Shown here piece after piece: positions 13,423 to 17,504 of a stretch of 17,504 nt of DNA. The position numbers were made by a program, and so were the translations under genes. Numbering within the stretch: position 1 is the first letter of the stretch; each line of letters opens with the position of its first letter. Origin of the DNA: Anaerolineales bacterium (lineage in GTDB: Bacteria > Chloroflexota > Anaerolineae > Anaerolineales > JABWBV01); assembly GCA_027019845.1 (NCBI GenBank), contig JALUWE010000081.1:1-17504 (forward strand). The letters are read 5' to 3'. Under the pieces are notes generated by a model, which worked only from the letters and a program-made list of their open reading frames with translations, did no database searches and was not told where the DNA came from.

Positions 13423-14591
13423 GGGGAGTAACCTCCGGAGGGGGAGCGGATTGCGGGATCGGTCGCGGGGCATGGCGTCTGCAAAAAAGCCGGAAACATC
13501 TCCGCCAGATAGGCGCACAAAGCCGGGAACAAGATGCCTGCCACTCGCTGCGAGCCTGTATTGGTGTAGTGAATCATATCACGATAGTATTGAGAGTCCT
13601 TGGGCATGGTGCCAGCCAGATCGATGAGAAAAACATTTTGCTGTTGGGCCACCTGCCGGGTAATGTCGTTGTACAATTCCAGAATGGCCCATTCTGTAGC
13701 ACCGTTTTTACCACGGAATTCGATTGTGGCCAGGTCAACGCCGGTGGTTGGGTCGATGGCATCCCCGTACAGGGCTGGTTGGGTGATCAACACGGGTTCG
13801 ATCCCATTGGCGCGGGCGGTGACGACCAGCCGGGTGAGCCGTTGGCGATAGGATTCGAGCGGTTCGCCCTGGTATTGCGCCAGAATCCGGCTCGTTTGCG
13901 CCTCGGAAAGTTCAACACGGGGCAGCGCGGTGAGGTCCATGTAGCCCCGGTCGTATTCCAGGGTGCGGGTTTGCAGGTAGCGCACGAAGTTGAAGGCCAG
14001 CGCGCCCACTTCGCTGTGCAGGGAAGCCCACTTGACCGCGCCTTCCAGGCTGTCGGGCTGCGCCAGGCTTTCGCGGTCATAAGGGCCGATGTCCACCAGC
14101 CCCAACTCGTTGGCGCCCACCAGCAAAAGCACCACGTCCGGCTGAAGCGGAACGATGACATCTTGCAGCAGCACCAGATGCCCGAACGTAGAATGCCCCA
14201 CCATACCGGCGTTGTTCACCCACAAAGGCCGAAAGTGCTGCCCGAGGCTGGCAGCCAGCAACTCGACCCAGGTGTTGCCGTCCGAAATGTTAAACTGCTC
14301 AGTAGTGCTGCCGCCGACCGCGATGATGCTCAGGAACACGTCCAGATTTTCGGGCGGCTCAGGCCCCCGGAACCCCAGCGAGTTTTTGGTGTGGATGATG
14401 ATCGAGTCGAGTTTGGGGTTGCTGTGATTGCGAATGGTGTAGCGGCGGCGGATGGGGAGCACGATGCGCTCGCCTTTGACGCGGTACCCGAACGGGTTAT
14501 CCCAAACGCGCAGCACCCCTTCCAGCAAGGCCAGCCCCAACCCCAGGCCAAAGACGATCAAAATCAGGCGGGAAAAGACGCGTTTTTTCAC
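13419..14591 (-). CDS. Membrane-anchored SGNH/GDSL-type hydrolase (probable O-acyl hydrolase or transferase)
   Basis: The product is 390 aa. One N-terminal transmembrane helix (LILIVFGLGLGLALLEGVL, residues 9-27) would place the rest outside the membrane. SGNH blocks are present: AVGGSTTE (Ser95), NNAGMVGHS (Gly block), LVGANELG (Asn161) and DMIHYTNTG (Asp338, His341). The family removes or transfers acyl groups on sugars and lipids. Next to an SpsF-like gene and glycosyltransferases, acyl editing of a surface glycan is plausible. The start is GTG at 14591, overlapping the HEPN gene's TGA by 4 bp (GTGA), with no separate Shine-Dalgarno sequence, so coupling is likely. The stop overlaps the SpsF-like ATG. 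The proline/serine-rich tail (PATDPAIRSPSGGYSP) is unstructured. Confidence 0.85.
   Translation of the reverse strand: MKKRVFSRLILIVFGLGLGLALLEGVLRVWDNPFGYRVKGERIVLPIRRRYTIRNHSNPKLDSIIIHTKNSLGFRGPEPPENLDVFLSIIAVGGSTTEQFNISDGNTWVELLAASLGQHFRPLWVNNAGMVGHSTFGHLVLLQDVIVPLQPDVVLLLVGANELGLVDIGPYDRESLAQPDSLEGAVKWASLHSEVGALAFNFVRYLQTRTLEYDRGYMDLTALPRVELSEAQTSRILAQYQGEPLESYRQRLTRLVVTARANGIEPVLITQPALYGDAIDPTTGVDLATIEFRGKNGATEWAILELYNDITRQVAQQQNVFLIDLAGTMPKDSQYYRDMIHYTNTGSQRVAGILFPALCAYLAEMFPAFLQTPCPATDPAIRSPSGGYSP
13431..13436 (-). promoter_or_regulatory. Strong Shine-Dalgarno GGAGGT for the SpsF-like gene
   Basis: GGAGGT on the minus strand lies 8 nt before the ATG at 13422, inside the end of the SGNH gene. 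It decides the start against the longer frame. It is the clearest ribosome-binding site in the window, where most starts have none. Confidence 0.8.
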
Positions 14592-14983
14592 CCGTTGGAG
14601 GTGGACAGTTTCTCCTTCACCACCGCGAAGACCCGGCGCGCGGTGTCCAGGGCCTGCGCGGCCTGCTGTTGGTTGGGCAGGCCTTCGGGCAGCGCGCCGG
14701 GATGGGCGTCGGGGTAACGGGTAGGAAGGTAAATCTGATCCAAAAAGTCCAACCCTTCCACAAGTGCGCTGAAACCTTCTCTGCCGACCAGGTCAATAAG
14801 GTTCATTAACGAGTGTGTCTTTGGAGGGAGCTCACCTCTATGGACGAGTATGGCTTTCAGCGATTTTTCAGCGCATTGCTGAGCATGAAAACAAACCTGA
14901 TTGAAAATGTTGTCTTTCATCGCCCATTCTGCCATACGTAGATCTTCATCGGCATACTTTAGCCAGCGTTCATGCCCGTTCAT
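14588..14983 (-). CDS. HEPN-domain protein (partner of MNT nucleotidyltransferase)
   Basis: From the ATG at 14983 the product is 131 aa. It is all-helical with the HEPN pattern WLKYADEDLRMAEWAM, then FHAQQCAEKSLKAIL (residues 32-46), GELPPKTHSL and YLPTRYPDA (RYP 89-91). Known: MNT-HEPN pairs behave as toxin-antitoxin modules (HepT-MntA type), where HEPN is an RNase and MNT inactivates it by AMP transfer. This HEPN has the AEK-and-RYP form rather than a clear RX4-6H RNase motif, so RNase activity is uncertain. The start is chosen from the domain N-terminus and from AAAGGA 10 nt upstream (14994-14999). The longer frame to 15127 lies within the MNT gene. The gene overlaps MNT by 14 bp upstream and the SGNH gene by 4 bp downstream. 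It is more AT-rich than the neighbours. Confidence 0.85.
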   Translation of the reverse strand: MNGHERWLKYADEDLRMAEWAMKDNIFNQVCFHAQQCAEKSLKAILVHRGELPPKTHSLMNLIDLVGREGFSALVEGLDFLDQIYLPTRYPDAHPGALPEGLPNQQQAAQALDTARRVFAVVKEKLSTSNG

Positions 14984-15335
14984 AGAGAACTTTTCCTTTC
15001 CCAACAATCTCTTTTTGAACAAATAAGCGTTCCGCGCAGAGTTGAGTAAACTCTTCCGGGGTATAGACCAGAAGATCAATACCCACTCTGGTATTAAACT
15101 TGCGACGAATTTCCATAGCCCGGTCAATAAAATTCTTATCCGTCTCGCGCACCACCACGATGTCGATGTCCGACCACAGCCGCGGTTTGCCCTCAGCCAG
15201 TGAGCCGAACAGGATGATCTTGTGCGGGTCGAACTCGCGCACCACCAGCTCCACGAAGCGTTCCAGCTCGTCCTCCAGCCGCGCGATCCACTCGGCTTCG
15301 TCGATCTCGATGGGTTGCAGTTGTGGGGTGGTCAT
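14970..15335 (-). CDS. Minimal nucleotidyltransferase (MNT, MntA-like antitoxin)
   Basis: The product is 121 aa, the usual size of MNT proteins. The Pol-beta-type active site is complete: FGSLAEG (Gly44, Ser45), SDIDIVVV (Asp56, Asp58) and a third acidic residue in GIDLLVYT (Asp87). Family knowledge: such enzymes transfer AMP to a tyrosine of the partner HEPN protein. The gene starts 14 bp after the peptidase stop and overlaps the HEPN gene by 14 bp, so it appears embedded in the glycan-related operon rather than standing alone. Its second half (14990-15120) is more AT-rich than the flanking genes, consistent with transfer. An alternative is a regulatory MNT-HEPN pair without toxin function. 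Confidence 0.9.
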   Translation of the reverse strand: MTTPQLQPIEIDEAEWIARLEDELERFVELVVREFDPHKIILFGSLAEGKPRLWSDIDIVVVRETDKNFIDRAMEIRRKFNTRVGIDLLVYTPEEFTQLCAERLFVQKEIVGKGKVLYERA

Positions 15336-15349
15336 GTTTCAAGTATACC

Positions 15350-16660
15350 CTATCTGTCAGGGGCCTGGCCCGGAACCGGCAGGGCTTCCACCAACCCCCG
15401 CTCCCGGAAGCGTTCCACGTACTCCCACACCGTCCAGTAATCCAGCCCCACTTCCTGCGCGATGTCGAACACGGTGCGGTCGCCCTCGAACAACATCATG
15501 ATCTTCTCGATAGCGCGGTTCAGTTCCCAGTTCTCGCGCCAGTCTACCCACAGGCCATAGCCGGAGAGAAACACCGGCCCGCGGAAGGTGCGCCGCGGCA
15601 CGTAGTTGCTGGCGTAGATGCGGAGGATCGCCTCCGCGGTTTCCGCCGCGCCGCGCAGCATGTCTTCGTGGATGATGTCCGGGTTGTCATCGCTGGTGTG
15701 GTATTCGTCGTAAGGCCAGCGGTTGAGGGAGATGCAGGGCACGTTCACGCCAGGGCCGTTGATGACGCGCTCGTCGTTGGGAGGGAAGGCGGCGAAGGGG
15801 CGTTCGACGTGGTGCGTAGTGCGTAATACGTAATGCGTAATGCGGTCGAGCAGGTGATCGTGCTGGCGGGTGTGGTGCCAGGCCAGGGGGCCGCGGTTGC
15901 CGGTCATTTCCAGGAAAATGCCGCCCTTCAGCCGCGGGATCAGGTCTTCGTGGTGCGCCAGATAGGCGATGCTGCCGATGGTCTCGGGGCAGAACAGAAA
16001 GCGCACGGACATCGACCCCGGGGGCAGGGGATTTGCGGCCAGGCGCTGCGCCAAGCCGACCGCGGAGGCCACCCCGGAGGCGTCGTCGTTGGCCTGCATG
16101 GGATGGCAGATGTGCGCGCAGACGATGCACTCACCCCGCTCGGGGGCCGCGCCCCCTTCGGGATGCACCACCCCGACCCCGACGCGCAACCCCTGCCCGG
16201 GATCGGTGACGAACTCGGAGCGGATGACCGCGCGGTAGCGCGCGCCCCGGTCGAGGGCGTCGTACACCTCTTTCGGCAGGCAAAAGCCCCAATCCCGCTG
16301 GTAATACTTGAAGACCCAGGGGATGGCGTGGGGGCGTTTTTCGTTGTAGTGCAGGTGGGGGGCGAGTTCCTCCCAGCTCAGGGTGCGGTCTACCGGCAGG
16401 GAGTACGAGACCAGGTGCAGGGGGTTGTCGGCGAAATCCGTCACCCGTCTTCCGTCCTCCGTCTCCAAATAGGCTTCGTGTACCACGTAGCGTTCCGGGA
16501 CGCGCCAGGTCCACACTTGTGTGCCGGGCGGGTAGGTTTCGATGGTGTAGGCCGCGGCCGGGGGCATGTGTTCGCCGACGATGCGCAGCGCGTGATCGGT
16601 GCCCTCCGAGGCCAGGGTGCGGTGGAGGGGGTAGATTTGTTCGAGGAGGGGTTTGAGCAT
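15350..16660 (-). CDS. DUF4910-type zinc aminopeptidase-like protein with C-terminal winged helix
   Basis: The product is 436 aa. The N-terminal part has a small inserted domain (residues ~45-130, DUF2172 type). It is followed by an M28-like peptidase core with metal ligands in CAHICHPMQANDD (His183, His186, Asp192), PETIGS (Glu226) and DEYHTSDDN (His321). A winged helix ends the protein (TVFDIAQEVGLDYWTVWEYV). Family members occur in surface-polysaccharide loci with AAC(3)-like transferases, as here, and are thought to act on amide bonds of aminoacylated sugars; that function is inference. Codons ~272-283 (ITHYVLRTTHHV) are encoded by a 7-bp-period array, between the core helix and the conserved NDERVINGPG. 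The ATG at 16660 is directly preceded by a 9-bp array with no Shine-Dalgarno sequence. MNT follows 14 bp downstream. Confidence 0.88.
   Translation of the reverse strand: MLKPLLEQIYPLHRTLASEGTDHALRIVGEHMPPAAAYTIETYPPGTQVWTWRVPERYVVHEAYLETEDGRRVTDFADNPLHLVSYSLPVDRTLSWEELAPHLHYNEKRPHAIPWVFKYYQRDWGFCLPKEVYDALDRGARYRAVIRSEFVTDPGQGLRVGVGVVHPEGGAAPERGECIVCAHICHPMQANDDASGVASAVGLAQRLAANPLPPGSMSVRFLFCPETIGSIAYLAHHEDLIPRLKGGIFLEMTGNRGPLAWHHTRQHDHLLDRITHYVLRTTHHVERPFAAFPPNDERVINGPGVNVPCISLNRWPYDEYHTSDDNPDIIHEDMLRGAAETAEAILRIYASNYVPRRTFRGPVFLSGYGLWVDWRENWELNRAIEKIMMLFEGDRTVFDIAQEVGLDYWTVWEYVERFRERGLVEALPVPGQAPDR
15812..15846. repeat. 7-bp-period array of 5 units inside the peptidase gene
   Basis: The units are GTGCGTA, GTGCGTA, ATACGTA, ATGCGTA, ATGCGGT. 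They are translated in frame on the minus strand as part of RITHYVLRTTHHV. The heptamer is related to the GTGCGAC block in the GT2 gene. Confidence 0.85.
16439..16466. repeat. Possible 7-bp-period tract of 4 units in the peptidase gene
   Basis: CGTCACC, CGTCTTC, CGTCCTC, CGTCTCC on the plus strand encode the minus-strand residues ETEDGRRVT. The protein sequence here looks natural for the family, so codon chance could explain the period. Confidence 0.4.
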
Positions 16661-16948
16661 TTGTCTGATTTGTCTGAGTTGTCTAACTTGTCTGAGTTGT
16701 CTGAGTTGTCTAACTTGTCTGAGTTGTCTGAGTTGTCTAACTTGTCTGAGTTGTCTGAGTTGTCTAACTTGTCTGATTTGTCTGAGTTGTCTAACTTGTC
16801 TGATTTGTCTGAGTTGTCTAAGTTGTCCCGTGCAACGAGTTCGACCAATGCGACCAATAAGACCAATGCGACCAATGCGACCAATAAGACCAGTAAGACC
16901 AGTAAGACCAGTAAGACCAGTAAGACCAGTAAGACAAATAAGACCACC
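16661..16948. repeat. 288-bp intergenic region composed almost entirely of two 9-bp arrays around a conserved core, copy 2
   Basis: From the peptidase start codon the plus strand runs in TTGTCTGAT, TTGTCTGAG and TTGTCTAAC units (16661-16820). These are ordered in a higher-order pattern of two GAG units followed by one AAC unit. A core follows (16821-16858, containing CCGTGCAACGAGTTCGACCA), then ACCAATGCG, ACCAATAAG and five consecutive ACCAGTAAG units to ~16935. The array ends 5 bp before the AAC(3)-like stop codon at 16949. It is not a gene, though it gives low-complexity ORFs on both strands. Any promoter or ribosome-binding site for the peptidase would have to lie in it. Confidence 0.92.
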
Positions 16949-17504
16949 TCACCTCTCTATCCGGTACAACAGGAACGGGTCACGCTTCATTTCGCGGGCG
17001 GTGAATTGGTACACTTCGTTGGCTTTCATCAGTTTGACCGTGGCCTGGCCGATTTTGCGCACGGTGACGATGCCGGCTTCTTCCATGAGCGCGCCCATCG
17101 GGTCCACTTCGGTGACCACGCCTTTTTCGAGGTCGCGTACCAGCATGTAGAAGGTGTCCTGGTAGGTGCTGCCGTCCCAGTCCGTGACCTGGCCGGTGAA
17201 GGCTTTCATGTAGCGGTAGTCCACCCCTTCCATTTCTTCGACGTGGTGAAAGAAAGTCAGGCTGTTGGTGTAGGAGAGGCCGATGATCATCATTTTGCCG
17301 TCCAGTTCGCGCAGCCTGCCGAAAACCGAATCGCGGCCATAGCTGGATTTATAGCGGTGGCGGCACAGCATTTCCTGATGTTTGCCGATGATGGCGAAGG
17401 AGTAGATGGGGTGGAAAACGCGGCAACTGCGCGGGTCTTTGCGCACCAGTTCGGTCAGGATGCCCATGTGGGAGGGGGTAGAGCGCACGTCCCAGGGTTC
17501 GCCT
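16949..17504 (-). CDS. AAC(3)-family N-acyltransferase, C-terminal part (partial, start outside window)
   Basis: The frame is open to the right edge; the GTG at 17488 is an internal valine in the conserved segment WDVRSTPSHMGILTELVRKD. Next come CRVFHPIYSFAIIGKH (the HPxxSF motif of the AAC(3) family), DSVFGRLRELDGKMMIIGLS and TNSLTFFHHVEEMEGV (catalytic His region). About 185 residues are visible, roughly two thirds of a normal ~270-residue protein. Classical members acetylate the 3-amino group of aminoglycosides. Chromosomal homologues in glycan loci, as here beside a DUF4910 peptidase and SpsF-like gene, more likely acylate an amino sugar. A resistance role should not be assumed. The family motif usually has a small residue and S after HP; here it is HPIYSF. 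Confidence 0.85.
   Translation of the reverse strand, partial: GEPWDVRSTPSHMGILTELVRKDPRSCRVFHPIYSFAIIGKHQEMLCRHRYKSSYGRDSVFGRLRELDGKMMIIGLSYTNSLTFFHHVEEMEGVDYRYMKAFTGQVTDWDGSTYQDTFYMLVRDLEKGVVTEVDPMGALMEEAGIVTVRKIGQATVKLMKANEVYQFTAREMKRDPFLLYRIER

Noticed and set aside
14984..15127. Longer start of the HEPN gene at 15127
   Set aside because: The extra 48 residues are out-of-frame MNT sequence; the domain begins at 14983, where a plausible ribosome-binding site precedes the ATG.
16661..16943. CRISPR array or transmembrane leader gene in the 9-bp repeat region
   Set aside because: The period is 9 bp with no repeat-spacer organisation.
16441..16947. Minus-strand ORF with LLVLLVLLV and DNSDKSDKLDNSDNS runs, resembling a membrane or low-complexity protein
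   Set aside because: It is the translation of the 9-bp arrays and then runs out of frame into the peptidase gene; no independent protein-like sequence. The plus-strand ORF at 16653-17150 is likewise array translation.
16949..17488. Complete small gene starting at GTG 17488
   Set aside because: The frame continues to the window edge with conserved AAC(3) residues (PWDVRSTPS), so this GTG is an internal valine.

Overview
The window is a high-GC stretch of a bacterial chromosome. The most likely source is a member of the Chloroflexota, probably Anaerolineae-like. The reasons are protein style, a multi-modular membrane-anchored pullulanase, scarce Shine-Dalgarno sequences, and many short heterogeneous intergenic repeats. 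This is inference: no rRNA or other marker gene is present. Nearly every gene lies on the minus strand, so transcription runs from high to low coordinates.

Left part (1-4231): surface-glycan functions. The C-terminal end of a membrane GT-C-type glycosyltransferase (plus strand, cut by the window edge) converges on a Gfo/Idh/MocA oxidoreductase. Upstream of that lie a decayed PIN/VapC-like toxin tail, a PAPS-type sulfotransferase and a GT-B/CDP-glycerol-transferase-like protein whose C-terminus runs into an intergenic repeat. Middle (4263-9823): a secreted, membrane-anchored type I pullulanase with two duplicated pairs of N-terminal modules, the truncated N-terminus of an acyl-CoA dehydrogenase directly upstream, a divergent winged-helix regulator with a palindromic operator, and a crotonase-fold protein lacking both catalytic glutamates.

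Right part (9898-17504): a second glycan block. In transcription order it is an AAC(3)-like N-acyltransferase (cut by the right edge), a DUF4910-type zinc peptidase with a C-terminal winged helix, an MNT nucleotidyltransferase and HEPN protein (toxin-antitoxin type), an SGNH hydrolase, an SpsF-like cytidylyltransferase, a GT-A glycosyltransferase with a damaged 5' end, and a GT2 glycosyltransferase. From the peptidase to the cytidylyltransferase the genes are 14 bp apart or overlapping, so they probably form one operon. It likely makes or modifies an acylated or aminoacylated surface sugar.

The most unusual aspect is the repeat load. Two kinds of degenerate micro-tandem arrays recur. Arrays with a strict 7-bp period occur at 10221-10311, 11871-11912, 15812-15846 and possibly 16439-16466. 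Arrays with a 9-bp period occur at 9828-9899, 11914-11948, 12493-12575 and 16661-16943. The 9-bp arrays fill gaps between genes up to the start and stop codons. The 7-bp arrays occur inside open reading frames and are translated, or lie at a gene's 5' end. A 38-bp core flanked by two different 9-bp arrays is present twice in opposite orientation. A 749-bp gene-free stretch (11885-12633) holds at least five repeat families, including a MITE-like nested inverted repeat, a 28-bp perfect palindrome and a 23-bp tandem repeat. No tRNA, rRNA, CRISPR array or intact transposase was seen.
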